From: Collinsella sp.
GTDB taxonomy: Bacteria > Actinomycetota > Coriobacteriia > Coriobacteriales > Coriobacteriaceae
Length of the DNA: 64,000 bases
Assembly: GCA_019425045.1 (NCBI GenBank)
Contig: JAHYYI010000005.1
Location: forward strand, 1 to 64,000
Reading direction: 5' to 3'
Position numbers and translations under genes: made by a program. This document shows, in pieces, positions 52,325 to 60,114 of this stretch. The notes under the pieces are model-generated. The model was not told the DNA's origin and ran no database searches. It was given only the letters and a program-made list of their open reading frames with translations. Position 1 is the first letter of the stretch; every line of letters starts with the position of its first letter.

Positions 52325-53596
52325 ATGGCGCGGCGCTCCGTGGCTTCGCCGCGTTTCATGGCCATACCTCAAGCGGCTGTCAGAGCCACATTGAAAGCCG
52401 TGCGGGTGCCTTCTGTGAACTCCGAGCAAAGGCGGGCGGCGCGCCGGAAGCGCCGCGAGGAGAAGCGGGCCAAGGCCAAGGCCGAGCGCGTCAAGACGTG
52501 CACGCTTGAGACCGTGGCCGACCTCAACAGCCTGTGCAAGGCTTCCAAGCAGGCCGCGCGCGGCGTGATGTGGAAGGCGTCCACGCAGCGGTACATGAAG
52601 GACTACCTGCGCAACGCCGTCCTGTCCCGCCGCGACCTTTTGGAGGGCCGCGACATATGCCGGGGCTTCATCCGCTTCGACCTATGGGAGCGCGGCAAGC
52701 TGCGCCACATCAGCGCCGTGCACTTTCCCGAGCGCGTGGTGCAGAAGTCGCTGTCGCAGAACGCGCTCGTGCCCGCGATCGTGCCCACCCTCATAGCCGC
52801 GAACTCCGCGAACATAAAGGGGCGCGGCACCGACTACGCCCTGAAGCTGCTCAAGCGCCACCTGGCCGACCACTGGAGGCGGCACGGCCGCGAGGGCTAC
52901 ATACTGCTCGGCGACTTCTCCGACTACTTCGCGCGCATAGCGCACCAACCCGTCAAAGACCAGGTGGCTTCCGCGCTGCTAGATCCGCGCGTGGTCGCCT
53001 TGGAGCACCGCCTGATAGACGCGCAGGGCGATGTGGGCCTGGGGCTGGGCAGCGAGCCGAACCAGATATGCGCCGTCGCGCACCCCAACCGCATTGATCA
53101 CTACGTAATCGAGATGCTGCGCCCCGAGGCCTACGGTCGATATATGGACGACTTCTACCTGATACACGAGTCCAAGGACTACCTGCAGGTGTGCCTGCTG
53201 CTCATAGAGCGCAAATGCGCCGAGCTGGGCATCGAACTGAACCCGCGCAAGACCCGCGTGGTGAAGCTCACGCGCGGGTTCACGTGGCTGAAGAAGCGCA
53301 TCTTCTACACGGACACGGGCCGCATAGTCGTGAAGCCGTGCCGAGACTCCATAACGCGGGAGCGCCGCAAGCTCAAGAAGATGGCCCGCATGGTCGCCGA
53401 TGGAATCATGACCCCTGAGCAGGTGGAGCAGAGCTACCAGAGCTGGCGCGGAGGCATGAAGCGGCTGGACGCGCACCGCAGCGTGCGGGCCATGGACGCG
53501 CTGTACCGCAGCCTGTTCGGAAATCCCGCGGGGGGGGGTTGCTCAATGCAATCCAAACCTGGAGGCGACACGGATGGGAACATGCCCCTACCCTAG
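52325..53596 (+). CDS. DGR reverse transcriptase
   Basis: 423 residues from the first ATG. A basic N-terminal extension is followed by the RT fingers and palm: YILLGDFSDYFARI (motif A, about 198-211), GLGLGSEPNQI in place of the usual QG motif (about 239-249), and the catalytic YGRYMDDFYLI (about 268-278). Then LNPRKTRVVKLTRGFTWLKK and a basic thumb. It makes adenine-mutagenised cDNA of the TR with Avd. No clear ribosome site precedes any candidate start (ATG 52325, ATG 52358, GTGs near 52402-52420), so the start is uncertain. A nine-G run (53530-53538) lies in the last 23 codons. One fewer G would shift the end to a TGA overlapping the next gene's ATG, so the exact C terminus is also uncertain. 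Confidence 0.93.
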   Translation: MARRSVASPRFMAIPQAAVRATLKAVRVPSVNSEQRRAARRKRREEKRAKAKAERVKTCTLETVADLNSLCKASKQAARGVMWKASTQRYMKDYLRNAVLSRRDLLEGRDICRGFIRFDLWERGKLRHISAVHFPERVVQKSLSQNALVPAIVPTLIAANSANIKGRGTDYALKLLKRHLADHWRRHGREGYILLGDFSDYFARIAHQPVKDQVASALLDPRVVALEHRLIDAQGDVGLGLGSEPNQICAVAHPNRIDHYVIEMLRPEAYGRYMDDFYLIHESKDYLQVCLLLIERKCAELGIELNPRKTRVVKLTRGFTWLKKRIFYTDTGRIVVKPCRDSITRERRKLKKMARMVADGIMTPEQVEQSYQSWRGGMKRLDAHRSVRAMDALYRSLFGNPAGGGCSMQSKPGGDTDGNMPLP

Positions 53597-53614
53597 CAAC
53601 GGAAGGAGCGACCC

Positions 53615-53860
53615 ATGACGGAACAGGAAATCGCCGGGGAGATCAACGGCTACAAACAGCAGCTTGAGCAGAGCGACTACAAGGTCATGAAGGCGGTGGA
53701 GCGCATCTTCTCCGCATCGTCCATCACCGACCTGCTCTCGGCCATCGCCGCAGCTGCCAAGGAGGTGGCCGAGATCATCTCGCAGCGCCAGACATGGCGC
53801 AACCGCATCAACGAGCTGGAAGCCATGGAGCCCGACCAGCCGGAAGCGCCGCAGGAGTAG
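53615..53860 (+). CDS. hypothetical phage protein after the DGR
   Basis: 81 residues, helical (GEINGYKQQLEQSDYKVMKA, SITDLLSAIAAAAKEVAEII) with an acidic Pro-rich end. Strong site GGAAGGAG. Unrecognised; similar small proteins occur beside tail or lysis genes. Confidence 0.75.
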   Translation: MTEQEIAGEINGYKQQLEQSDYKVMKAVERIFSASSITDLLSAIAAAAKEVAEIISQRQTWRNRINELEAMEPDQPEAPQE

Positions 53861-53862
53861 CG

Positions 53863-53890
53863 AGCGCCCCTTCGGGGGCGCTTTTCTTTT
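53863..53890 (+). terminator. terminator before lysis genes
   Basis: Stem AGCGCCCC with GGGGCGCT, loop of TTCG type, then TTTTCTTTT. It is followed by GCCCGGCGACACCTCG, shared with the site after 38186. Confidence 0.85.
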
Positions 53891-53946
53891 GCCCGGCGAC
53901 ACCTCGCGGACAATCGCGGCAGCGATTCGAGGAGGTGAGAAAACGA

Positions 53947-54360
53947 ATGACCGACGTGCTGGAAATCTTCGCGCCGTACGGCCCCGGGTCGCTTTTCGGC
54001 GCGCTGCTCGTCCTAGTGGTCCTGTACTTCGGCAAGCAGTTCCTCGAAGAGTTCAAGGCCCAGAACGAGCGCAAGGCGAACATCGACCTCAAGCGCGAAG
54101 AGCGAAAGCAGGACGAGGTGAACGAGCGGGCGCAGCGCGACCGCGAGCGCAGCCAGATGGAGGGCCGCATCGCCGCTCAGATGGAACGCAGCAACGCGCT
54201 GATGGAGGCTATGAAGGCGCTCATGGAGTCCGTCGTGACCTCCAATGAGGTGCTGCACGCCGACCTGGCGAACAGCCAGGCGCGCAGCCAGGGCATGGCG
54301 GCGAAGGTCGACCACATCGCCGACCGCGTTGACCTGCTCTACAAGGAATCGGCTCGATAG
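53947..54360 (+). CDS. membrane-anchored coiled-coil phage protein
   Basis: 137 residues. One N-terminal membrane segment (about 15-31; SLFGALLVLVVLYFGKQF) followed by a long charged coiled coil to the end. It precedes the holin, so it may be a lysis regulator or spanin-like partner, which is inference. Confidence 0.75.
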   Translation: MTDVLEIFAPYGPGSLFGALLVLVVLYFGKQFLEEFKAQNERKANIDLKREERKQDEVNERAQRDRERSQMEGRIAAQMERSNALMEAMKALMESVVTSNEVLHADLANSQARSQGMAAKVDHIADRVDLLYKESAR

Positions 54361-54373
54361 AAAGGAATCCGAA

Positions 54374-54679
54374 ATGACAGAAATGCAAGCAATCGCAGCC
54401 ATCGTGCTGTCTTTCGCCGTGCCGTTCGCGGTGCAGCTGATCAAGACCGAGGCCATGACCGGCAAGGCCGCGCGCATCCTGGCGCTGGGCTGCTCGCTCC
54501 TGGCGGGCGTCGTGACCGGCTTCGTGGGCGGCGTGCCCGCAGACCCGGGCGCATGGGTCACGTGCGCCTTCGCCGTGGTAGGCGGCGTGCAGGCGGCCTA
54601 CACGCTGTTCAAGTCGGTAGGCATCACATCCAAGTGGCTCGACGCCCTGCTGGGCGTGACCGTAGGCGGGAAGGAGTAG
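54374..54679 (+). CDS. holin
   Basis: 101 residues with three hydrophobic segments (about 5-22, 36-53, 60-78: AIAAIVLSFAVPFAVQLI, ILALGCSLLAGVVTGFVGG, AWVTCAFAVVGGVQAAYTL). Size, topology and place directly before the endolysin mark it as the holin that opens the membrane. Confidence 0.88.
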   Translation: MTEMQAIAAIVLSFAVPFAVQLIKTEAMTGKAARILALGCSLLAGVVTGFVGGVPADPGAWVTCAFAVVGGVQAAYTLFKSVGITSKWLDALLGVTVGGKE

Positions 54680-54682
54680 GCA

Positions 54683-55495
54683 ATGACTAAACTGTTCATC
54701 ATCTGCGGCCACGGCGCTGGCGACCCCGGCTGCTGCGCAGGCGGCTGCACCGAGGCCGAGCGCGTTCGCGCCCTGGGCCAGCGAATCAAGGAACTGGGCG
54801 GTTCCGAGGTCGAGCTGGGCGATACGTCCCGCAACTGGTACGCCGACGGCGGGCTTAACCGCCTGAGCACCGACGCGCCAGTGGTGGAGCTGCACATGGA
54901 CGCCAGCGGCATCGCCACGGCCCACGGCGCGCACGTCATCATCAAGGAGGGCTTTGAGCCTGACGAGTACGACAATGCGCTGGCCGACAAGCTGGCGGCG
55001 TTCATGCCCGGGCGCTCCGAGAAGCTGGTGCGCCGTTCCGACCTCGCGAACCCGAACCGAGCCGCCGCGCGCGGCATCAACTACCGCCTGTGCGAGAACG
55101 GCTTCATCGACAACGACGGCGACCGCGAGAAGTTCAACGGCAACCTGGACGAGCTGGCGCGCATCTACCTGGAATGCTTCGGCATCACTGCTGGAAGCGC
55201 CCCCGCAGCCGTCCCGCAGCCGCAGCCTGCGCAGCAGGAAACGACCGAGAACTTCGGCGGCACCTACCGCTGCACTGTGGACTACCTGCGCGTGCGCGAC
55301 GTCCCCGGCCTGGGCGGCACCGAGGTGGCGCACTATTCCAGCGGCGAGACCGTGACGCTGGATAACTGGTACAAGATCGCCGACGGCTACGTGTGGGGCC
55401 GATACACGGGCTACAGCGGCGCAACGCGCTACATCGCCGTGGGCAAGGCCACGGGCAAGCCAGAGTCCGACGACTATCTGGTGAAGGTGGGGTAG
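54683..55495 (+). CDS. N-acetylmuramoyl-L-alanine amidase endolysin with SH3 domain
   Basis: 270 residues. The amidase_3-like catalytic domain (about 1-165) has LFIICGHGAGDPGCCAGG with a zinc His, VVELHMDASGI with the second His, and NYRLCENGFIDNDGDREKFN with the catalytic Glu. A Pro-Gln linker follows, then an SH3_3-type domain (about 195-270; DYLRVRDVPGLGGTEVAHYS). It cleaves peptidoglycan after holin action. Confidence 0.93.
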   Translation: MTKLFIICGHGAGDPGCCAGGCTEAERVRALGQRIKELGGSEVELGDTSRNWYADGGLNRLSTDAPVVELHMDASGIATAHGAHVIIKEGFEPDEYDNALADKLAAFMPGRSEKLVRRSDLANPNRAAARGINYRLCENGFIDNDGDREKFNGNLDELARIYLECFGITAGSAPAAVPQPQPAQQETTENFGGTYRCTVDYLRVRDVPGLGGTEVAHYSSGETVTLDNWYKIADGYVWGRYTGYSGATRYIAVGKATGKPESDDYLVKVG

Positions 55496-55498
55496 GCC

Positions 55499-55810
55499 AT
55501 GCCGTACCCGAGCCCCGCAGACGAGGAGCGCAACGGCGGGTGCGGCCCCATCCTCGCGGCGGTCGTCCTGCTGTTCATCGTCCTGGCCGCCGCCAGCTGC
55601 GCGTCGCAGGCCATGGGAGCGCAAGACGTGACCGTGAGGCAAGCCCGCACGGACGGCCCCATATACGACCTGCCCGAGGGCATCGGCCAGGAAATCGTGT
55701 GCGACGAGCACAACCGCGAGTACCTGCTGCTTACCACCGAGCAGGGCGGCGTGTTCCTCATGCCGTACATGGACGAGGACGGCGAGCAGGAGATCATGCC
55801 GCAGGCCTAG
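55499..55810 (+). CDS. membrane-anchored protein at the end of the lysis operon
   Basis: 103 residues. One hydrophobic segment (about 18-34, ILAAVVLLFIVLAAASC) with a cysteine that makes a weak lipobox, then a soluble part (IYDLPEGIGQEIVCDEHNRE, YLLLTTEQGGVFLMPYMDED) resembling DUF6440. Possibly a spanin-like or superinfection factor. Uncertain. Confidence 0.7.
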   Translation: MPYPSPADEERNGGCGPILAAVVLLFIVLAAASCASQAMGAQDVTVRQARTDGPIYDLPEGIGQEIVCDEHNREYLLLTTEQGGVFLMPYMDEDGEQEIMPQA

Positions 55811-55815
55811 AACGC

Positions 55816-55847
55816 AAAGAAGCCGCCCCGTATGGAGCGGCTTCTTT
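55816..55847. terminator. bidirectional terminator at right end of prophage
   Basis: A perfect 11-bp stem (AAAGAAGCCGC with GCGGCTTCTTT) and 10-base loop. In the lysogen it can end the lysis operon from the left and ssrA from the right, replacing the lost native ssrA terminator. In the excised circle it begins immediately after the integrase TAG (55848-55850). Confidence 0.85.
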
Positions 55848-55914
55848 CTATCTGACGAGCAATACGAACGCCCGCCTAACGACGAACACGCGTATGTGTT
55901 CGCCTACTGAACAG

Positions 55915-55923
55915 TTGGTGGAG
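55915..55923. other. attachment site at ssrA end
   Basis: The core TTGGTGGAG overlaps the CCA end of ssrA. It matches 19944-19952 exactly. Phage sequence lies to the left, ssrA to the right. Confidence 0.88.
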
Positions 55924-56279
55924 GCGCGGAGAATCGAACTCCGGTCCACGAAAGCCCCCTGATTGGCATCTCCAAGCTCAGTCGCTGGTTTAGTCTCGGA
56001 CGCTTTGCGCGCAGCGACACGCTCGCGGCATCCCAACCGGTTCGGTCTTAGCCTGCGCCATACCGATTACGTGCGCAGGAGCATTCCCCTAACATGACGT
56101 CGCGCCGGTGTCGGGGAAATCACCGGGTTGACGTGCCGCTATAAACTAAGCAGCGAGAGCCATAGGCTCAAAAGAAGAGTTGTTGTCAATTCAATTTGAC
56201 GGTACCCCTGTTTAACGAGGCGAGGAGACCTCGGCTTGCTTCCTCTCTCAGAGCTATCGTGTCGAAACCAGTCGCCCCC
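55916..56279 (-). ncRNA. ssrA: transfer-messenger RNA
   Basis: 364 nt. The tRNA-like domain pairs 5' GGGGGCG with 3' CGCCTCC, followed by discriminator A and CCA. The 5' part has the conserved GACTGGTTTCGACACG, and the T-arm reads GGAGTTCGATTCTCC. The mRNA-like frame near the middle reads about DNNSSFEPMALAA then TAG, with the usual LAA-type degradation tag end. It rescues ribosomes stalled on nonstop mRNA. The prophage joins exactly at the CCA end, so the gene stays intact but loses its own terminator. Confidence 0.96.
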
Positions 56280-56518
56280 GAATGTTGGGAAAGTCTGGAT
56301 GGTATCGGGCCTGCAAACACCCGATAACCGTCGACTTTTCAAGGAACACGCGGGGTGAACCCCGCTCTTGGATAGCTATCTTACCACGTTCTAAAGGCAG
56401 ACAGCTGTTCTATGCACGAGCTGTGAAGACCCCAATGTGCGCCGCACTTCGCACTTTTGCTACCGATCGCGTCACGTATATTTTCGCCAAGCAAAATTGA
56501 CCCGTCGAAAGGACCGTT
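56280..56518. other. ssrA promoter/leader and divergent gene leader
   Basis: 239 bp without a gene. On the ssrA strand a perfect short hairpin (GCGGGG-TTCA-CCCCGC) and a second one (TATCGGG with CCCGATA) lie 20-90 bases before the mature 5' end, possibly a processed precursor leader. A TAAGAT-like -10 lies near 56380. Confidence 0.4.
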
Positions 56519-56953
56519 ATGGATACCAAGCAGCAACTCGTCAATGCCCTCGCAGGCCTGGGCTCAACCATTACCGAAGCTATGGATGTCATCGAGGGCT
56601 TTGTCCCCTGCGGACATCCCGCCCTCACGGTATCAAACGCACTCGTCGCGCTGGACGCCGACGATAATGCAGCTCTCGCCCAGCAGCTTGAGACCGTCGA
56701 GAGCTTTATCGACCATGTAAGTGAGAACCGCGGCGTGCCCGCCTACCACGGCATCGAGGTCGAGCTCACGGGTCCCAAAGCCGATCTGCTCGCAGCAATC
56801 CGCGAGGTAGGCACCCTTATGCAGACCGCGGGCGTCAAGAACACCCAGGTCAACGAGTGGGTCTACCGCAGTCTGGCAGCACTCGACAGCTCCGACGAAA
56901 AGGCAGCCGAAAAGCTCGCAGAAAGTCCCGCCATTAAGACCGAGCTTTTGTAA
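56519..56953 (+). CDS. hypothetical protein
   Basis: 144 residues, mainly helical, acidic, no membrane segment (TITEAMDVIEGFVPCGHPAL; LAAIREVGTLMQTAGVKNTQ). Not recognised. It starts at an ATG with GAAAGGA 5 bases upstream and has typical host codon use. A hairpin without T run follows at about 56964-57000. Confidence 0.75.
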   Translation: MDTKQQLVNALAGLGSTITEAMDVIEGFVPCGHPALTVSNALVALDADDNAALAQQLETVESFIDHVSENRGVPAYHGIEVELTGPKADLLAAIREVGTLMQTAGVKNTQVNEWVYRSLAALDSSDEKAAEKLAESPAIKTELL

Positions 56954-57011
56954 ATAGCAGACGCGGGTCCCTTGGCGCATCGTCATCCAAGAGGCCCGTA
57001 AACAGTTCGCG

Positions 57012-57527
57012 TCAACCGATAGCCGCGCCGCCGCGTTCGGCCAAAGCAAGAATCGGCATCATTTGGCGCGGGGTCTTTGCTGCAAGATCGGCATGTTCGA
57101 GCAGCTTGCGATCGTTGGTCACCAAGTAATCGACCTGTGCGCGCTTGCACGCGGCGAGCACCAAGTTGTCCTCGTAATCGCGATGGAGCGATAAGTATTT
57201 GTCGGCCAACCAAAGGTCCGACGAATCTGCACCCACGGCCGTGGCGTTTTCGGTCATGTTCCGAACAAACGCCAACGCCGCATCGCCAATTGCACGGGCA
57301 GATGCCTCGTCAAGCGCTCCCCCGCTGGCAAGAACGCTACGCTTCAGCTCGTGTTGGACAACGTACAGCACGTCCTTAGCGATATGCACCGGGAAGAACA
57401 GCAACGCCCCCGTCTCCGCCGCCTGCCCAATAAAGGCACGAGCAGCGAGCGACTCGGCATGGTCGGCGCAAAACGAATCGACCCAAACGTTGGCATCCAC
57501 CATGATCTTAAGAGGGGCTCCGCTCAC
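57012..57527 (-). CDS. PIN-domain toxin
   Basis: 171 residues from a GTG that overlaps the antitoxin stop as GTGA. PIN acidic residues are seen in MVDANVWVDSF (first Asp), in HIAKDVLYVVQHE (Glu/Asp region), and in DYEDNLVLAACKRAQVDYLV with TNDRKLLEHA (late Asp residues). A predicted RNase of a VapC-like toxin-antitoxin pair. An alternative start is the ATG of MVDANV 8 codons in. Confidence 0.85.
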   Translation of the reverse strand: MSGAPLKIMVDANVWVDSFCADHAESLAARAFIGQAAETGALLFFPVHIAKDVLYVVQHELKRSVLASGGALDEASARAIGDAALAFVRNMTENATAVGADSSDLWLADKYLSLHRDYEDNLVLAACKRAQVDYLVTNDRKLLEHADLAAKTPRQMMPILALAERGGAAIG

Positions 57528-57877
57528 AGGATCATCCCCTTTTGGCGATAGCGATCGTCCATGGCCTCGGAATAGATTGTGTCCCAATCGCGATCGTCGG
57601 ATACGGGCGACGTAGCGATGCCCAGGTCCGCGTAAAGCTGATCCGCCGCCGCCCATGATGCGGCAAACGGAGTATCGGGCGCGACGGTCTGCTGCCGGTC
57701 GTCGACGGCCGCAAGCACTTCCTCGCACTGCCCGCCACCCTGCGCGACCTTGGCCACCACCTTTTTGATGAGCTCGGGCAGTGACCCGCCCGAAAGCCGC
57801 AACGCTTCCTCCGCATGGTCCTTGACCTGGCGATCCACGCGAACGTTCACCTGCGCCATGCCGCTAACAGCACCCAT
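57524..57877 (-). CDS. RelB/DinJ-like antitoxin
   Basis: 117 residues. The N-terminal ribbon-helix-helix (AQVNVRVDRQVKDHAEEALR, GGSLPELIKKVVAKV) should bind operator DNA. A variable middle and a C-terminal toxin-binding tail (DRDWDTIYSEAMDDRYRQKG) follow. GAAGGGAG lies 9 bases before the ATG. The pairing of a RelB/DinJ-type antitoxin with a PIN toxin is slightly unusual. Confidence 0.82.
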   Translation of the reverse strand: MGAVSGMAQVNVRVDRQVKDHAEEALRLSGGSLPELIKKVVAKVAQGGGQCEEVLAAVDDRQQTVAPDTPFAASWAAADQLYADLGIATSPVSDDRDWDTIYSEAMDDRYRQKGMIL

Positions 57878-57897
57878 GTCGATCTCGCTCCCTTCAA

Positions 57898-57946
57898 TTG
57901 CTAGCCTTGCTAGCAACACTATATAGAGAAGCTAGCAAATGTTCAA
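57898..57946 (-). promoter_or_regulatory. promoter and operators of the toxin-antitoxin operon
   Basis: On the minus strand TTGAAC (57941-57946) and TATAGT (57918-57923) have a 17-base spacer. Three 8-base sites TTGCTAGC/GCTAGCAA lie at 57898-57905, 57909-57916 and 57931-57938, one inside the spacer. The arrangement suggests autorepression by the antitoxin. Confidence 0.7.
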
Positions 57947-57950
57947 ACGC

Positions 57951-57996
57951 AAAAGGCCTGCGCCCGGACGACACCGATGCCGTCTGGGCGCAGGCC
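57951..57996 (-). terminator. terminator of metal ATPase operon
   Basis: A 16-bp stem (GGCCTGCGCCCAGACG with CGTCCGGGCGCAGGCC, one wobble) followed by TTTT, 25 bases after the ATPase stop. Confidence 0.9.
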
Positions 57997-58020
57997 AGAT
58001 AACGTGGGCAAACACGTCTG

Positions 58021-60096
58021 CTAACGCAGGTACGCTTTTGAGTTGCCCAAGCTGTAGGCGATTGTCGAGCCGTTGTGCAGCAGTGACGACGTCTGCGGAG
58101 TGATCATGCCGGTAATGCCCAGCGCCAACAGCGCCGAGTTGGTGAGCATCACCTTAGAATACGAACTCGTCAGACGGTCGATAAGCCCCTGGCTCATGCG
58201 GCGCAGGCGCACGATCGCGGCCAGATCCGTATCGGTCAGGATGATATCGGCGACCTCCTTGGCGATGTCGCTTCCACCACCCATCGCCAGTCCCACGTCG
58301 GCCAAACCGAGCGCCGGCGAATCGTTGACGCCGTCGCCCACCATGGCAACGTGGCGCCCCTCGCCCTTAATGCGCTCCACATACGCGTACTTGTCCTCGG
58401 GCAGCAGCTCGGCCTTAAATTCGTCGACACCTGCTTCGCGAGCAATGCGCTCGGCCGTGCGCTCCGAGTCGCCCGTGAGCATGACCACGTGCTTAACGCC
58501 CAACGCGTGCAGGTCGGCGATGGCCTCGCGGACCCCGGGCTTAAGCGGGTCCTCGATGCCGAGCACGCCGACGACCTTGCCGTCGACCGCCAGGTACAGC
58601 GGCGACAGGCCCTGCATCTGGGACTCAATGCGCTCCTTAATGTCGGAATCGAGCTGCGCGCTCTCGTCCTCAAACACAAAGTGTGCCGAGCCGATAATCG
58701 CGCGACGCCCCTCGATGGACGAAGCGATGCCGTGCGCCACGATGTACTCGACGGCAGCATGGCGCTCGCGGTGCTCGAGCCCGCGCTCGCGTGCCGCATT
58801 GACCACGGCACGCGCCACCGGATGCGGAAAATGCTCCTCCAAGCAAGCGGAAAGGCGCAGGACCTCGTCCTCGCTCCAGCCATCGGTGGTGAGCACGCAG
58901 GCAAGACGCGGCTGCGCCTCGGTAAGCGTGCCGGTCTTGTCAAACACAATGGTGTCGGCCTTGGCAAACGACTCAAAGTACTTCGCGCCCTTGACCATGA
59001 CGCCCATCTTGGCAGCATCGCTCATAGCGGTCATGACGGCAACGGAACCCGTGAGCTTGAGTGCGCACGAGTAGTCGACCATCAGTGCCGCCGAGGTCTT
59101 GATGAGGCTGCGGGTAGTAAGCGCAACCAGGCCCGCGAGCAGGAAGTTCCACGGGACGATCTTGTTGGCAAGGTCCTCCATATGCGACTGGCCCTCGGAC
59201 TTGAGCGAGTCGGCCGTCTGCACGAGCGAGACGATTGAGCGCAGTTTGGTTTGCGCCGTATTGGCGCGCACGCGCACCAAGATGCCGCCGTCTTCCACGA
59301 CGGTACCGGCGAACACGTCGTCGCCCACGCTGCGCTCGACGGCCAGCGGCTCGCCGGTCAGGGTCGCCTGGTTGACCATAGCGCTCCCCTGCTCGACAAC
59401 ACCGTCGATGCAGATGGACATGCCGGTGCGCACGGCGACCAAGTCGCCGGGCTCGAGCTCGGTGGCGGCAACGCTTACCTCGGTGTCGCCGACGACCTTT
59501 TGCGCCTTGTCGGGCACATCGAGCAGCGAGTTGATGAGCTCGTTTTCGCTCATGGCGCGGGTGTAGTCCTCGAGCAGCTCGCCCACGTTGAGCAGGAACA
59601 TTGTCTGGCCCGCGGTGTCGACATCACGCTTGACGAACGAAATGCCGATGGCCGAAGCGTCGAGCACGGGAACGGTCAGGCGCGGCTGCGCGAGCTCATG
59701 AAGGGCGGCGCGCAAAAATGCCATGTAACCGGCCACGACAAACACCGCACGCAGAGGCGTCGGCAAGAACCAGCGACGTGCGTAATGGGCACCGATAAGT
59801 GTGGCAAGATCCATGACGAGCTTGTGCTTGCGTGGCTCAAGCTGCATCACGTAGCCTGTCTTTGCGTCGGCAATGGCCTGAGCGTCGAGCGCACCGACGG
59901 CGGCCAGCACGGCATCGCGGCGCGACTCGTCGTATTCGAGTGCCATCTGGCCGATGCGGCCGTAGACGCGCACCTTGTGCACGCCGTCGATGTCGCCGCC
60001 AAGCTTAAGAAGTGCATCGAGATCGCTCTCTGGCACAGGACCCGCCAATTGAAGACGGGTCCTGCCGGGGATCTCGCTAATAATCGAGAATCTCAT
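58021..60096 (-). CDS. P1B-type heavy-metal ATPase
   Basis: 691 residues, an inner-membrane cation pump. An N-terminal HMA-like fold without CxxC (about 1-70; ISEIPGRTRLQLAG) is followed by two hydrophobic segments and the actuator loop (LTGEPLAVE, about 246). The metal-site helix reads VDYSCALKLTG in place of CPC. The phosphorylation loop is VFDKTGTLTEAQP (about 393-405); then HPVARAVVNAA (the family HP motif), MLTGDSERTAERIA and MVGDGVNDSPAL. Only SC, no CPx, marks the metal site, so specificity is unclear; Mn-, Zn- or Fe-type export is possible. The small upstream gene is its likely partner. Confidence 0.92.
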   Translation of the reverse strand: MRFSIISEIPGRTRLQLAGPVPESDLDALLKLGGDIDGVHKVRVYGRIGQMALEYDESRRDAVLAAVGALDAQAIADAKTGYVMQLEPRKHKLVMDLATLIGAHYARRWFLPTPLRAVFVVAGYMAFLRAALHELAQPRLTVPVLDASAIGISFVKRDVDTAGQTMFLLNVGELLEDYTRAMSENELINSLLDVPDKAQKVVGDTEVSVAATELEPGDLVAVRTGMSICIDGVVEQGSAMVNQATLTGEPLAVERSVGDDVFAGTVVEDGGILVRVRANTAQTKLRSIVSLVQTADSLKSEGQSHMEDLANKIVPWNFLLAGLVALTTRSLIKTSAALMVDYSCALKLTGSVAVMTAMSDAAKMGVMVKGAKYFESFAKADTIVFDKTGTLTEAQPRLACVLTTDGWSEDEVLRLSACLEEHFPHPVARAVVNAARERGLEHRERHAAVEYIVAHGIASSIEGRRAIIGSAHFVFEDESAQLDSDIKERIESQMQGLSPLYLAVDGKVVGVLGIEDPLKPGVREAIADLHALGVKHVVMLTGDSERTAERIAREAGVDEFKAELLPEDKYAYVERIKGEGRHVAMVGDGVNDSPALGLADVGLAMGGGSDIAKEVADIILTDTDLAAIVRLRRMSQGLIDRLTSSYSKVMLTNSALLALGITGMITPQTSSLLHNGSTIAYSLGNSKAYLR

Positions 60097-60114
60097 AGTT
60101 TGTGCCTGGGAGCG

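Larger units (their letters stand above)
19944..55923. mobile_element. siphovirus-type prophage integrated at the 3' end of ssrA
   Basis: About 36 kb bounded by the core TTGGTGGAG at both ends. The right boundary is the CCA end of ssrA; the left boundary adjoins the displaced ssrA terminator. Gene order is complete: integrase and immunity, recombination and replication, terminase, head, tail, DGR, lysis. Every structural module has an intact frame, so the prophage looks potentially functional, apart from one probable frameshift in an early gene and possible slippage in the reverse transcriptase tail. Confidence 0.95.

Noticed and set aside
52325..53596. Retron or group II intron reverse transcriptase
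   Set aside because: No intron RNA domains, no retron msr/msd fold was seen, while a TR/VR pair with adenine-only changes and an Avd gene are present.
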